Shown: in pieces, positions 6,765-16,514 of the stretch
How the letters are laid out: the number at the start of each line of letters is the position of its first letter
How positions within the stretch are numbered: the first letter of the stretch is position 1
NCBI GenBank assembly: GCA_015064785.1
Contig: SVRM01000020.1
Coordinates: 1-44,908 of the forward strand
From: Oscillospiraceae bacterium
Lineage (GTDB): Bacteria; Bacillota; Clostridia; Oscillospirales; CAG-272
Direction of reading: 5' to 3'
Length of the DNA: 44,908 nucleotides
Notes under the pieces: model-generated
Database searches by the model: none
What the model saw: the letters and a program-made list of their open reading frames with translations, nothing else
What the model was told of the DNA's origin: nothing
Translations under genes and position numbers: made by a program

Positions 6765-9374
6765 ATGAATATTCAAAGATTTACCCAGAAGAGCATTGAG
6801 GCGGTGCAGAATGCACAGAGCCTGACGATAGAACACGGCAACCAGCAGATGGAACAGGTACACCTTTTGTCTGCATTGCTCAAAAATCCGGAGGAACTGG
6901 TTTCTTCTGTTCTCCGTCGAACCGGCATTCAGACCGAAACACTGAACGCACTTCTGCGGTCTGCAGTGGACGGGCTGCCGAAGGTTTCTGGCGGCGGTGT
7001 CGAAGCGGACAAAATTTATGTCTCACGCGACGTGGAGCAGGTTCTCGGCGCGGCTGAGCGGGAAGCGGACAAGATGAAGGACGAGTATGTGTCCGTCGAA
7101 CATCTGCTGCTGGCGCTGCTGTCACATCCGGACAAAACACTGGCGCAGATCTTCAAGACTGTCGGTGTTGAGAAAAACGCGGTGATGGCGGCATTGCAGT
7201 CCATTCGCGGCAATCAGCGCGTAACCACCGACAATCCGGAGGGAACGTATGATGTCCTGCTCAAATACGGACAGGATCTGGTGGAGCTGGCACGGGCGCA
7301 GAAGCTCGATCCGGTCATCGGCCGTGACGATGAAATCCGCGGCGTCATTCAGATTCTGTCGCGCAAAACAAAGAACAATCCGTGCCTGATCGGTGAACCC
7401 GGTGTCGGTAAGACCGCCATTGCCGAAGGACTGGCACAGCGGATTGTACGCGGGGATGTTCCGGACAATCTGAAGGACCGGCGGCTGTTCTCGCTCGATA
7501 TGGGCGCACTGGTCGCGGGCGCAAAGTTCCGCGGCGAGTTTGAGGAACGGCTGAAAGCGGTTCTGAATGAAATCAAAGCCTCCGAGGGCAAAATTATACT
7601 GTTCATCGACGAGCTTCATACCATTGTCGGCGCGGGCAAAACAGACGGTGCAATGGACGCCGGCAACCTGCTGAAACCCATGCTGGCGCGCGGTGAGCTG
7701 CACTGCATCGGTGCAACAACCTTGAACGAATACCGCCAGTATATCGAAAAGGATGCCGCACTGGAACGCCGGTTTCAGCCGATTCTGGTGCCGGAGCCGA
7801 CGGTTGAGGATACCATCACCATCCTGCGCGGTTTGCGGGAACGGTACGAGGTCTATCACGGTGTCAAAATCCACGACGCGGCCCTGATTGCGGCGGCGAC
7901 CCTGTCGGACCGTTATATTTCCGACCGGTTTCTGCCTGATAAGGCGATTGATCTGGTGGATGAAGCCTGCGCACGCATCAAGACGGAAATGAATTCGATG
8001 CCCATTGAGCTTGACGAAATCTCTCGCCGCATCATGCAGCTGGAAATTGAGGAAGCCGCGCTGAAAAAGGAAGAGGATAAGCTCTCTGCTGAGCGTCTTG
8101 CAAAAACCGAGGAAACGCTGGCGAATCTGCGTGATGAATTCAATTCGATGAAGGCCAAGTGGGAGAACGAACGCGATTCCATCGGCCGTGCGCAGAAAAT
8201 CCGTGAGGAAATTGAAGCAACCAATGCTGCCATCGAAATGGCGCAGAATGAATATGATCTGTCACGTGCGGCAGAGTTGAAATATGGCAAGCTGCCTGGG
8301 CTGCATAGAGAATTGCTTGATGCGGAAGCGGCGGCGGAAAATGCACAGAGCACGAACTCCCTTCTGCGTGACAATGTCACGGAGGAGGAAATTGCGAAGA
8401 TTGTTGCTCGCTGGACCGGCATTCCGCTGGCAAAGCTGATGGAGAGTGAACGCGCGAAGTTGCTTCATATGGATGATACGCTGCATGAGCGCGTGATCGG
8501 ACAGGATGAAGGTGTGGCGAAGGTTTGCGATGCGATTCTGCGTTCCCGTGCCGGAATCAAAGATCCGCGCCGTCCGATCGGTTCGTTTCTGTTCCTCGGT
8601 CCGACCGGCGTCGGTAAAACCGAGCTTGCAAAGGCACTCGCCGAGGCTCTGTTTGACGACGAACATGCGATGGTACGCATCGACATGAGCGAATATATGG
8701 AGAAATATTCCGTCTCCCGTCTGATCGGCGCACCGCCCGGTTATGTCGGTTACGATGAAGGCGGTCAGCTGACGGAAGCGGTCCGCAGAAAGCCTTATGC
8801 CGTTGTGCTGTTTGATGAGGTTGAGAAAGCGCACCCCGATGTGTTCAATGTGCTTTTGCAGGTGCTGGATGACGGACGCATTACCGACAGTCAGGGACGC
8901 ACAGTCGATTTCAAGAATACGATTCTGATTCTGACCTCCAACCTCGGTTCCGATATCATTCTGGACGGCATTGACGCGGACGGCAATCTGTCCGAGGAAG
9001 CGCGCAGCGGCGTGACAGCCCTTCTGCGTCGGTCTTTCCGACCCGAATTTCTCAACCGTCTGGATGAAACAGTGTTCTTCAAGCCGCTGACAAAGACCGA
9101 TGTCCGTGCGATTGTCGATCTTCAGCTGGCCGATCTTGGCCGCCGTCTTGCCGAACGGCAGCTGTCGCTGACGGTTTCCGACGAAGCAAAGCAGCTCATC
9201 ATCAACACCGCATACGATCCGATCTACGGCGCAAGACCGCTGAAGCGCTTCATTCAGTCGCAGATTGAAACGCTGGCGGCACGGACGATCATTGCCGATG
9301 ATCCTGACCCCGGTATGACGGTTGCCGTGGATGTCAGAGACGACATGCTGACGGCATCGCTTGTCAGCGGCTGA
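6765..9374 (+). CDS. clpB: ATP-dependent disaggregase ClpB
   Basis: This 869-residue Hsp100 protein matches full-length ClpB. It has an N-terminal Clp repeat domain (1-145), a first AAA+ module with Walker A GEPGVGKT near 210 and Walker [10 protein letters not shown], and a coiled-coil middle domain (about 405-520, rich in [16 protein letters not shown]). A second AAA+ module has GPTGVGKT near 612 and [15 protein letters not shown]. The middle domain and the absence of an IGF/ClpP loop motif distinguish it from ClpA and ClpC. It resolves protein aggregates together with DnaK. The ATG at 6765 follows AAAGGAGG (6748-6755); the upstream ATG in frame at 6723 overlaps the previous gene and is rejected. 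It is the second gene of an operon headed by a ribbon-helix-helix regulator. Confidence 0.97.
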   Translation: MNIQRFTQKSIEAVQNAQSLTIEHGNQQMEQVHLLSALLKNPEELVSSVLRRTGIQTETLNALLRSAVDGLPKVSGGGVEADKIYVSRDVEQVLGAAEREADKMKDEYVSVEHLLLALLSHPDKTLAQIFKTVGVEKNAVMAALQSIRGNQRVTTDNPEGTYDVLLKYGQDLVELARAQKLDPVIGRDDEIRGVIQILSRKTKNNPCLIGEPGVGKTAIAEGLAQRIVRGDVPDNLKDRRLFSLDMGALVAGAKFRGEFEERLKAVLNEIKASEGKIILFIDELHTIVGAGKTDGAMDAGNLLKPMLARGELHCIGATTLNEYRQYIEKDAALERRFQPILVPEPTVEDTITILRGLRERYEVYHGVKIHDAALIAAATLSDRYISDRFLPDKAIDLVDEACARIKTEMNSMPIELDEISRRIMQLEIEEAALKKEEDKLSAERLAKTEETLANLRDEFNSMKAKWENERDSIGRAQKIREEIEATNAAIEMAQNEYDLSRAAELKYGKLPGLHRELLDAEAAAENAQSTNSLLRDNVTEEEIAKIVARWTGIPLAKLMESERAKLLHMDDTLHERVIGQDEGVAKVCDAILRSRAGIKDPRRPIGSFLFLGPTGVGKTELAKALAEALFDDEHAMVRIDMSEYMEKYSVSRLIGAPPGYVGYDEGGQLTEAVRRKPYAVVLFDEVEKAHPDVFNVLLQVLDDGRITDSQGRTVDFKNTILILTSNLGSDIILDGIDADGNLSEEARSGVTALLRRSFRPEFLNRLDETVFFKPLTKTDVRAIVDLQLADLGRRLAERQLSLTVSDEAKQLIINTAYDPIYGARPLKRFIQSQIETLAARTIIADDPDPGMTVAVDVRDDMLTASLVSG

Positions 9375-9383
9375 TCGAAAAAT

Positions 9384-9480
9384 AAGGCTCCCTCTGCCGA
9401 GGGAGCTGGCAAAAAAAAGACGCTTCTGCGTCTTTTTTTTGACTGAGGGAGTTCTCATTTGTTCAATGATAACTCCCTCG
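9384..9480. repeat. Hairpin-rich dispersed repeat with terminator core, copy A
   Basis: Three hairpins stand in a row: GCTCCCTC/GAGGGAGC (9387-9406), an A-tract GACGC/GCGTC T-tract stem of 13 bp (9411-9440), and GAGGGAGTT/AACTCCCTC (9445-9479). The middle one is a bidirectional Rho-independent terminator for clpB and the converging MATE gene. About 65 bases reappear, inverted, at 11951-12015. Similar GAGGGAG elements are common in gut Firmicutes, which is from memory and not checked. Confidence 0.85.
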
Positions 9481-9490
9481 CTTTTGGTTT

Positions 9491-10819
9491 TTATATGACC
9501 TTGATTGTTTTCCACTTGCCCCGGCGGAAGCGGATATAAAAATTCGTAGAGCGGAAGATCCAATCCAGCACCATCGCAATCCAGACACCGATGGCACCGA
9601 GCGAGCATCCGACACCGAGGATCAGACTGAACAGAATCCGGAATACAATCATCGAGGTGACAGAAATGACCATCGGGAACCGGACATCGCCGCCGGCACG
9701 CAGGACATTCGGCAAAGTAAAAGATGCCGGCCACAGGAAAACCGCAAAACCGTTATGGATGCAGATCAGAAGGAGCGCCAGAGAACGCGCTTCGTCGGAC
9801 AGATCGTAGATGTTCAGAATCCAGAACAGATTGGAGAAGATGATGATGTTGACGGCGGCGGTTGCGGCGTAGGTGATTTTCATCATTTTCTTTGCAAAGA
9901 ATTCCGCCTGATCGGTGTCACCGGCACCGAGACACTGCCCAACCACGGTAATCATCGCAAGATTCATCGCCTGTCCGGCAATGCATCCCATCGCGTCCAG
10001 ATTGTTGGCAACCGCGTTTGCCGCGATCTGTGTGGTACCGAAGCCGGCAATGATCGAGACAACCAGCACGCGGCCAAGCTGGAAGATGCCGTTTTCAATG
10101 CCGGAGGGACATGCAATGTACAGAATCTTTTTCACCAGCTGCCATTCCCAGCGGAAGATCGTCCCAGCCTGCAAAAATACATGATTCTTCTCCGGAAGAA
10201 GCAGAACAAACATGACAACTGCCGCCATGGCACGGGAAAACAGGGAGGCATACGCCGCACCGGCAACGCCCATGTCAAGCCCGAAAATGAGCCATGCATT
10301 GCCGATGGCATTGGTGATGTTCATACCGGTGGAAACCACCATGGAGATTCTGGAGTTGCCCATGGAGCGGAACAGCGCGGCGCAGGAATTGTATACCGCA
10401 AGGAACGGATAGGACAACGCCGATATGCGGAAATAGATGACGGCACTTTCCATGACATCGGGTTCAATCGCACCGAACAGCAGGGACAGCAGCGGTCTGC
10501 ACAGAATCAGGCACAGACCGGCAATGCCGACGGAGATCAGCGTTGTCACGGTAATCAGCTGACCGGCGGCACGGTTGGCGGCGTCCCGGTCCCGGTGTCC
10601 GATGTACTGCGAGACGATGACAGCACCGCCTGTGGATACGGCGGCGAGAACGGTAATGAGCAGATGATTGACCATGTCGACTAAAGACACACCGGATATC
10701 GCGGCATCGCCTTCATGGGAGATCATCATTGTGTCGACCATACCGACACTGATGGCAAGAATCTGTTCGACGATCAGCGGCAGAATCAGCCGCCGGAGGT
10801 CTTTGTTGGAAAATAGCAT
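9491..10819 (-). CDS. MATE-family multidrug/Na+ antiporter
   Basis: The 442-residue product has about twelve hydrophobic segments and the MATE N-terminus LFSNKDLRRLILPLIVEQIL. It includes the typical GMVDTMMISHEGDAAISGVSLVD region (in part: MVDTMMISHEGDAAISG) and AAVSTGGAVIVSQYIGHRD. MATE proteins export cationic drugs or metabolites in exchange for Na+ or H+ across the cytoplasmic membrane. The ATG at 10819 is preferred to the GTG at 10829-10831, because family members start with MLFSN or similar; the ribosome site is weak in both cases. It has its own promoter (10859-10887) and is divergent from the EamA gene. Substrate is unknown. Confidence 0.93.
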   Translation of the reverse strand: MLFSNKDLRRLILPLIVEQILAISVGMVDTMMISHEGDAAISGVSLVDMVNHLLITVLAAVSTGGAVIVSQYIGHRDRDAANRAAGQLITVTTLISVGIAGLCLILCRPLLSLLFGAIEPDVMESAVIYFRISALSYPFLAVYNSCAALFRSMGNSRISMVVSTGMNITNAIGNAWLIFGLDMGVAGAAYASLFSRAMAAVVMFVLLLPEKNHVFLQAGTIFRWEWQLVKKILYIACPSGIENGIFQLGRVLVVSIIAGFGTTQIAANAVANNLDAMGCIAGQAMNLAMITVVGQCLGAGDTDQAEFFAKKMMKITYAATAAVNIIIFSNLFWILNIYDLSDEARSLALLLICIHNGFAVFLWPASFTLPNVLRAGGDVRFPMVISVTSMIVFRILFSLILGVGCSLGAIGVWIAMVLDWIFRSTNFYIRFRRGKWKTIKVI

Positions 10820-10858
10820 AAGAGATAACACGGCTTTCTTTGCATGACATTATTTTCT

Positions 10859-10887
10859 ATTATATCACAAAGCGCCGCTGAATGGAA
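10859..10887 (-). promoter_or_regulatory. Promoter of the MATE gene
   Basis: On the minus strand an extended -10, TG-A-TATAAT (complement of 10859-10867), lies 17 bases from TTCCAT (complement of 10882-10887). It is back to back with the EamA promoter. Confidence 0.65.
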
Positions 10888-10915
10888 GCGAAAATGAAAA
10901 AATTCGGGAAAAAAC

Positions 10916-10944
10916 TTGACAGAATATGGCGCGTGTGGTAAAAT
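10916..10944 (+). promoter_or_regulatory. Promoter of the EamA transporter gene
   Basis: TTGACA (10916-10921) and TAAAAT (10939-10944) are separated by 17 bases. The leader to the ATG at 11009 is about 55 bases. Confidence 0.85.
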
Positions 10945-11008
10945 AAACGAAGATTTTTCTGACTCCGCACAGCGCAGTGCGTACAATCGAAACTGTATGA
11001 GGCTTTCT

Positions 11009-11917
11009 ATGAATAAGACAAAACTGAAATCGAATCTGATGCTTCTGATGACCGCAATGATCTGGGGCTTTGCCTTTGTGGCACAGCGTGTCGGCGCGGA
11101 TCATGTGGGTGCAATGACCTTCAACGGTGTCCGTTTTGCACTCGGTGCGCTGTCCCTGCTGCCGGCGGTGCTGATTTTCGGACGGAAATTGCCGATGGAC
11201 CGCGACTGCAAAAAACAGACCTTTCTTGCATCGCTTGCCGGCGGTGCGGCGCTGTTTGTCGCATCGCTTTTGCAGCAGTGGGGTGTTGCGCTGACCCAAA
11301 GTGCCGGCAAAGCGGGCTTTATCACAAGCCTTTACACCGTACTGGTACCGGTCATCGGGTTCCTGCTGCTGCGGCGCAGAACAGGAATATATACCTGGAT
11401 CGGTGCGTTTCTTGCCGTGGGGGGACTGTATCTGCTCAGTATGACCGGAGATGAGCGTGCCGGGATCGGTGATCTGGTTCTGATTCTCGGTGCCATTGTC
11501 TGGGCGGCACACATTCTGATCATCGACTATTTCAACGGAAAGCAGATTAATGCCATCGTGTTTGCCATGGGACAGTTTGCAGTCTGTGCTGTGTGCAATC
11601 TGATGGGTGCCGGTTTGTTTGAGGAGATCACTGTTTCCGGAATTGCCGCTGCCGGTGTACCGATTCTGTACGGCGGATTGATGAGTGTCGGTGTGGCATA
11701 TACTTTACAGATATTCGGTCAGCGCGGCGCCGACCCGACTGCGGCTTCCGTCATCCTGTCCACGGAAAGCATGTTTTCCGCACTCGGCGGGATCATCATC
11801 CTCGGCGAATCGATGCCCATCAGCGGATATATCGGCTGTGTACTGATCTTTGCCGGCGTTATTTATGCACAGCTTACCCCCGGATCCGAACCTGCCCAAA
11901 AAGAAAAAGCATCATAA
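11009..11917 (+). CDS. EamA/DMT-superfamily transporter
   Basis: The 302-residue product has about ten transmembrane segments in two EamA halves. The first starts LMLLMTAMIWGFAFVAQRVG, a typical DMT motif. The second starts near IGDLVLILGAIVWAAHILII and ends with ILSTESMFSALGGIIILGE, the conserved C-terminal segment. Such carriers export amino acids, nucleosides or other metabolites. GAGG (10999-11002) lies six bases before the ATG at 11009. Longer readings that start inside the promoter -35 box or at 10997 are rejected. It is transcribed away from the MATE gene and ends in a terminator repeat matching the one behind MATE. Substrate unknown. Confidence 0.92.
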   Translation: MNKTKLKSNLMLLMTAMIWGFAFVAQRVGADHVGAMTFNGVRFALGALSLLPAVLIFGRKLPMDRDCKKQTFLASLAGGAALFVASLLQQWGVALTQSAGKAGFITSLYTVLVPVIGFLLLRRRTGIYTWIGAFLAVGGLYLLSMTGDERAGIGDLVLILGAIVWAAHILIIDYFNGKQINAIVFAMGQFAVCAVCNLMGAGLFEEITVSGIAAAGVPILYGGLMSVGVAYTLQIFGQRGADPTAASVILSTESMFSALGGIIILGESMPISGYIGCVLIFAGVIYAQLTPGSEPAQKEKAS

Positions 11918-11950
11918 AACCAAAGGGACTGTTGCATTTGAAAAATCATG

Positions 11951-12015
11951 AAACAAATGATAACTCCCTCAGTCAAAAAAAGACGCACCAGCGTCTTTTT
12001 TTGACAGCTCCCTTG
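11951..12015. repeat. Dispersed repeat, copy B (inverted relative to copy A)
   Basis: The reverse complement matches copy A (9401-9470) at nearly every base through GGAGCTG, the A-tract/GACGC stem, the T-tract, GACTGAGGGAGTT and TCATTTGTT. GTCAAAAAAAGACGC (11972-11986) pairs perfectly with 11991-12005 around ACCA, giving a 15-bp terminator stem behind the EamA gene. Both copies have the same orientation relative to the transporter they end. Confidence 0.85.
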
Positions 12016-12045
12016 GGCTGAGGTACGTAAGTGCAACGGCCCTTT
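12015..12045 (+). terminator. Second terminator hairpin of GGGCTGAGG type
   Basis: GGGC (12015-12018) pairs with GCCC (12039-12042), followed by TTTT. The 28-base stem-loop closely resembles the one at 40500-40527. AAAGGG..GTTGCA (from 11922) can also pair with TGCAAC..CCCTTT, making one larger stem around copy B. Confidence 0.65.
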
Positions 12046-12088
12046 TGATTCATCTTTGAAAAAATATTGGGATTTCGGTGGATATCTA

Positions 12089-12117
12089 TTGCAAATTGCC
12101 GAAAAATAGGGTATAAT
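12089..12117 (+). promoter_or_regulatory. Promoter of the GH106-like hydrolase/binding-protein operon
   Basis: TTGCAA (12089-12094) and TATAAT (12112-12117) are separated by 17 bases. The leader to 12156 is short, about 32 bases. Confidence 0.82.
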
Positions 12118-12155
12118 GGTGAAAACCAACAATTTGTATGAAAGAGGAAATGACT

Positions 12156-14771
12156 ATGCAGGAAACTAAGGTAACCGCTCTTCTGCGCGGGCAGGGTGAA
12201 AACTATATTCTTCCGTTTTTCTGGCAGCACGGCGAGGATGCGGACACGCTGATTGCCGAGATTGACGCCATTTACAATTCCGGCATCCGTGCGCTTTGCG
12301 TGGAGTCAAGAACCCATGAGCAGTTCTGTGAGGATGGCTGGTGGGAGACGATGGATCTGATTCTCTCCGAGTGCGAGAGCCGCGATATGAAGGTTTGGAT
12401 TCTGGACGACAAGCATTTCCCGTCCGGCTATGCAAACGGTATCATTCCCAAAAAATATCCCGATCAGGCGATGTGGGGTATCACGGAGCGTCATGCGGAT
12501 GTCAGCGGTCCGTGCAAGGATGCGTCGGTGCTGTGCCAGTGGCAGACTTCCCCTGAGGATGTCCTGCTCGGTGTCATTGCCTGCAAGCGGACAAAGGGGT
12601 CTGAGGGACTGACGGGTGAGGCGATCGACCTGACAGACAAGGTGTTCGACGGCATGGTCTATTTTGACATTCCCGAGGGAACATGGCGTGTGTTCTTCCT
12701 GTTCAAAACCCGCTCCGGCTTCGATGCACATAAGATTCAGTACTGTGATAAGATCACGGCGTTCGGCGGAGATGCCTATCTTGAGGCAGTGTATGAGCCG
12801 CACTGGGCGCACTACAGCCGGTATTTCGGCAATACGCTTGCCGGATTTTTCTCTGATGAGCCGTGCTTCGGCAACAACGGCAAATCGGGCTTCCGTGCAG
12901 CGCTTGGCAGAAAATATTCCCATTTCCCGTATTCCGACGAGGTCATGGCGCTGCTGTATGAAAAGCTCGGCGCAGACGCACTGACCATGTTGCCGTCGCT
13001 GTGGTTTGATACCGATGATACGACCATGCAGAAAACGCGTCTTGCCTATATGGATATCATTACCGCGCTGTACTCAAAGCACTTTACCTATAAACTCGGC
13101 GACTGGTGCCGTGCACATGGCGTGGAATATATCGGTCACGTCATTGAGGATGACCATCAGCATATGATGACACAAAGCTCCGGCGGTCATTTCTTCCGTG
13201 CGCTGGACGGACAGGACATGGCGGGCATCGATGTGGTGCTTTGCCAGATCGTGCCCGGCATGACGGATGACATCAATGTTGTTCCGTGCAGCTATGACGT
13301 CTGTGATCCCGATTTCTATCATTTCACACTGCCCAAGCTCGGTGCATCCCACGCGCACATCCAGCCGGAAAAGCACGGACGTGCCATGTGTGAAATCTAC
13401 GGCGCATACGGCTGGGCGGAAGGTCTGAAGATGATGAAGTGGCTGACTGACGTGATGCTGGTACGCGGTATCAACCGGTATGTGCCGCACGCCTATACGC
13501 CGAAGTTCCCCGATCCGGACTGCCCGCCGCATATGTATGCAGGCGGCACCAATCCGCAGTATGCCAAGTTCCGTCTGCTGATGGAATATATGAACCGCGT
13601 CTGTCATATCTTCGACGGCGGTACGCATATCACGTCTGCGGCGGTGTTGTATGACGCGGAAGCGTATTGGTCCGGCGGCAAGTTCATGTATACCGACAAA
13701 GCGGCGCGGTATCTGACCGAGCATCAGCTTGACTATGATATTGTTCCCGCCGATTATCTGGAAAACGCGGTGATTTCCGGCAAGACCTTCCGTCTGTCGA
13801 AGGAAACCTATCCGGCGCTCGTGGTTCCGTATGCTGAATTCCTGCCCGAAAAAACGCTTGCGGTCATCCGTCGTCTGGCGGAGGGCGGTGTTCCGGTGTT
13901 TCTGATTGACGGCACACCGCGCGCAGCGGAGAGCGGGGCTGTGGTCAGCATCCCGGGCTGCACGGCAGCGGCGCTTGACAGCCTGGACGCATCTCTGCGC
14001 GGCATCGGTGCCGCAGATATCACGCTGACAAGTGAGAACGACATGTCACGCTTCCTGCGCTTTTATCATTATACGGTTGGTACGACCCACTACTATATGC
14101 TGACCAATGAAGGCATTCACGGTACCGTGGATGCGTCCATCCGTCTGTCGGCATTCCACGGCGGCAATTATGCACTTTATGACCCGATGAACAACACCGC
14201 AGTCGGTATGTACTCCGCGGACGGCACCATGGATGTCCATCTGCCGCCGTATGCATCCACCGTTCTGGTGTTCGGTGATCTGCCGCAGCCGCTTGCCGAT
14301 GCACCGAAGCCTGGCGAGCTGATTGCGTCCTATCCGCTGGAGGCAACATGGGATATTTACATCGCCACACAGGCGGAATACCCGATCTTCGCACCGTACC
14401 GTTCCACCGATACCCTGTTCAATATGACCGGTCGGGACGCACTGCCGCACTTCTCCGGTCATATGCAGTACGAGACAACCTTCCGTTGGGACAGTGTCCT
14501 TGATCACATGCGTGTCGTGCTGGATCTGGGTACAGTCGGTGAAAGTGTGACGCTGCTGGTCAACGGAAACCGGGTCGGCGATGCGATTGTTCCGCCGTAC
14601 CGGTTTGACATCACAGAAGCATTGCAGGATGGAACCAATTCCATCGTTGTTGAGGTAACAAACCACTATGGTTGGGCAATGCGCGACAATTTCTCAAGAT
14701 ACCTCGCATTTGAGCCGTCCGGACTGCTTGGACCGGTGATGCTGGAAATTCATCGTGTCAATCACGATTAA
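12156..14771 (+). CDS. GH106-like glycoside hydrolase with C-terminal jelly-roll domain
   Basis: This 871-residue protein resembles the glycosyl-hydrolase group related to GH106 alpha-L-rhamnosidases. It has an N-terminal TIM-barrel region with WWETMDLILSECESRDMKVWILDD and the acidic motif AGFFSDEPCF near residue 235. A later GHVIEDDHQHMM is part of the putative catalytic face. The last ~100 residues form a GH2-type sugar-binding beta-sandwich (VTLLVNGNRVGDAIVPPYRF). No signal peptide is seen, so oligosaccharides are probably cut inside the cell after import. Three ATGs cluster at 12138, 12150 and 12156; GAGG (12144-12147) with eight-base spacing favours 12156. A solute-binding lipoprotein gene follows after 13 bases, which suggests the two act on the same glycan. 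Confidence 0.82.
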   Translation: MQETKVTALLRGQGENYILPFFWQHGEDADTLIAEIDAIYNSGIRALCVESRTHEQFCEDGWWETMDLILSECESRDMKVWILDDKHFPSGYANGIIPKKYPDQAMWGITERHADVSGPCKDASVLCQWQTSPEDVLLGVIACKRTKGSEGLTGEAIDLTDKVFDGMVYFDIPEGTWRVFFLFKTRSGFDAHKIQYCDKITAFGGDAYLEAVYEPHWAHYSRYFGNTLAGFFSDEPCFGNNGKSGFRAALGRKYSHFPYSDEVMALLYEKLGADALTMLPSLWFDTDDTTMQKTRLAYMDIITALYSKHFTYKLGDWCRAHGVEYIGHVIEDDHQHMMTQSSGGHFFRALDGQDMAGIDVVLCQIVPGMTDDINVVPCSYDVCDPDFYHFTLPKLGASHAHIQPEKHGRAMCEIYGAYGWAEGLKMMKWLTDVMLVRGINRYVPHAYTPKFPDPDCPPHMYAGGTNPQYAKFRLLMEYMNRVCHIFDGGTHITSAAVLYDAEAYWSGGKFMYTDKAARYLTEHQLDYDIVPADYLENAVISGKTFRLSKETYPALVVPYAEFLPEKTLAVIRRLAEGGVPVFLIDGTPRAAESGAVVSIPGCTAAALDSLDASLRGIGAADITLTSENDMSRFLRFYHYTVGTTHYYMLTNEGIHGTVDASIRLSAFHGGNYALYDPMNNTAVGMYSADGTMDVHLPPYASTVLVFGDLPQPLADAPKPGELIASYPLEATWDIYIATQAEYPIFAPYRSTDTLFNMTGRDALPHFSGHMQYETTFRWDSVLDHMRVVLDLGTVGESVTLLVNGNRVGDAIVPPYRFDITEALQDGTNSIVVEVTNHYGWAMRDNFSRYLAFEPSGLLGPVMLEIHRVNHD

Positions 14772-14784
14772 GGAGGATTATCCC

Positions 14785-16284
14785 ATGAAACAAACTGCAC
14801 GTAAATCCCTGGCTATGATGCTCGGATGTCTGCTTGCTGTCTCGGCACTGGCATCCTGCGGCGGTACCGGCGGCACGGTGGAGACTGCTGCTGACACGAC
14901 ACCGACGGACACGACGGTTCCCGCTGACACCGAATCCACGCGCCTGATGCCTGATCTGCCGGAATCGGACTTCGGCGGTTATGTCTTCCGTGTATCGCAC
15001 TGGGAACATCCCGGCTGGGAAAGCCGCGCCTGCCACGACATTTACGCAGAAGCGGAAAATGGCGATATCATCAATGACGCTGTTTTTGCGCGGAACCTTG
15101 CAGTCGGCGAAAAGTACAATTTCTCGATTACCCTTGAGAATGTTGCGTTTGACGAGCTGGTGACCCGTGTCAGAAACGCCGTATCTGCCGGTGAGGATGC
15201 ATATGACCTTGTGTATCTGCGTCTGTATGAACAGAAAAATCTGATTTCCGGCGGTTACTTTGTCGATTTCAACACGATTCCGAACATTGACCTGACAAAG
15301 CCCTGGTGGGACAGCGGTTGTGTTGGCAGCATGACGGTTTCCGGCAGACTGTACCTTGCGGCTTCCTCCATCAATATTTCCGACGAAAATGCAACTGCGG
15401 GTATCCTGTTCAATAAGCAGGAAGCCCAAAACCACGATATGGAAGACCCGTATCAGTTGGTACGCGACGGCAAGTGGACGATGGATAAGATGAAGGAGAT
15501 GTATTCCGATGTGACCACAGACATCAACGGTGACGGCAAGATGGGACCGGACGACCTCTGGGGCTTCCTTGGCGGTACGGACGTTGCGTCCTGCTTCTAC
15601 ATCGGCGGCGGCGGTACCATCGTCTCCCGCGATGCGGACGGCGTGCTGTACGATTCCTTCGGTACGGAAAAGAACTTTGCCATCGTGGAAAAGGTACAGG
15701 GACTGATGACCGATACCGACAGCTTCTATAACCACCATCTCGGTACACAGGATGTTCCGGTCACGGATGACAACCAATACCGCGATCTGTTCTCCGACGG
15801 ACACGGTCTGTTCTTCTGGTCGAGAATGGATGAAGTTACGACGCTGCGCGGCATGGAAACCGACTTCGGTATTCTGCCGACGCCGAAATACGACGAATCA
15901 CAGGAAAATTATATCAGCTTCGTGTCCCAGCATATTACGGGTCTGATGTCGATTCCGGCAACCGCTTCCGATCTGTCCAGAACCGGCGTCATTCTCGAAG
16001 CCCTTGCGGCAGAGTCGCACTATACGCTGACACCGGCATACTATGAGGTTGCGCTCAAGTCCAAGGCGTCCCGTGACGATGAATCTGCGGAAATGCTCGA
16101 TATTATCTTCTCGAACCGCGTATACGATCCGGGTGAATACTTCAATTTCGGTTCGATCTGCGATGCACTGATTACCGTTTGCCAGAACAACTCCAAGGGT
16201 ATGGCATCCGAGTATGAAAAGAGGGCAGCTGCGGTAACAAAAGCATTGGATAAGTGGGTTGACCAGATTGAAAGTCTGGAATAA
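14785..16284 (+). CDS. Extracellular solute-binding lipoprotein (sugar ABC type) with Ca-binding loop
   Basis: The 499-residue product begins with a lipoprotein signal (hydrophobic MMLGCLLAVS, lipobox ALASC, Cys25), then a Thr/Asp-rich linker. It should be anchored on the outer face of the membrane, delivering sugar to an ABC importer. Residues 246-257 (DINGDGKMGPDD) form a complete EF-hand-like DxNxDGxxxxxD calcium loop, also present in two paralogues at 18105 and 19630. AAGGAGG lies before the ATG at 14785; the frame opens earlier (14755), inside the previous gene, without a good ribosome site. No permease gene is near it, so it must use a transporter encoded elsewhere or the one at 29968-31684. 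It follows the GH106-like hydrolase. Confidence 0.88.
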   Translation: MKQTARKSLAMMLGCLLAVSALASCGGTGGTVETAADTTPTDTTVPADTESTRLMPDLPESDFGGYVFRVSHWEHPGWESRACHDIYAEAENGDIINDAVFARNLAVGEKYNFSITLENVAFDELVTRVRNAVSAGEDAYDLVYLRLYEQKNLISGGYFVDFNTIPNIDLTKPWWDSGCVGSMTVSGRLYLAASSINISDENATAGILFNKQEAQNHDMEDPYQLVRDGKWTMDKMKEMYSDVTTDINGDGKMGPDDLWGFLGGTDVASCFYIGGGGTIVSRDADGVLYDSFGTEKNFAIVEKVQGLMTDTDSFYNHHLGTQDVPVTDDNQYRDLFSDGHGLFFWSRMDEVTTLRGMETDFGILPTPKYDESQENYISFVSQHITGLMSIPATASDLSRTGVILEALAAESHYTLTPAYYEVALKSKASRDDESAEMLDIIFSNRVYDPGEYFNFGSICDALITVCQNNSKGMASEYEKRAAAVTKALDKWVDQIESLE

Positions 16285-16326
16285 TCCGGGCAGCGTTCTC
16301 CCAACGATATCTGAAATAAACATGAC

Positions 16327-16371
16327 AACCACCGTCAGCACGGCGTCACATCCGGACTGACGGTGGTTTTT
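16327..16371 (+). terminator. Rho-independent terminator
   Basis: AACCACCGTCAG (16327-16338) pairs perfectly with CTGACGGTGGTT (16357-16368), followed by further T. It ends the hydrolase/binding-protein operon. Confidence 0.9.
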
Positions 16372-16455
16372 GATGTGCATGGAAACATTGCCCAAAAATC
16401 TTTACAGGATACGGTTTTTGTGGTAAAATAAAACAGAAAAGCAACAAGCTGTTGC

Positions 16456-16484
16456 TTGCGGGCGCATCCGAATTGTGATATACT
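16456..16484 (+). promoter_or_regulatory. Promoter of the HTH-oxidoreductase fusion operon
   Basis: TTGCGG (16456-16461) and TATACT (16479-16484), 17 bases apart, with an extended -10 (TGA before TATACT). The transcript should begin near 16491, about 24 bases before the ATG at 16515. The protein it produces has an XRE DNA-binding domain and might bind here. Confidence 0.75.
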
Positions 16485-16514
16485 ATAAACAATAAAATGA
16501 CAGGAGGAGTTGTC

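Noticed and set aside
9384..9480. CRISPR-like repeat
   Set aside because: Only three different hairpins, no regular spacers; it matches a terminator repeat.
8262..9734. 490-residue open frame on the minus strand across clpB
   Set aside because: It is antisense to clpB and runs through the terminator repeat into the MATE gene; the product looks random.
10916..11008. Longer EamA protein from TTG at 10916
   Set aside because: The codon is the promoter -35 box, so it cannot be in the mRNA.
14755..14784. Earlier start for the binding protein
   Set aside because: It overlaps the hydrolase gene end and places extra residues before a clean lipoprotein signal.
15520..15555. Dockerin or EF-hand domain in the binding proteins
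   Set aside because: Only one calcium loop occurs per protein; a dockerin needs two. It is kept as a single loop in the feature text.
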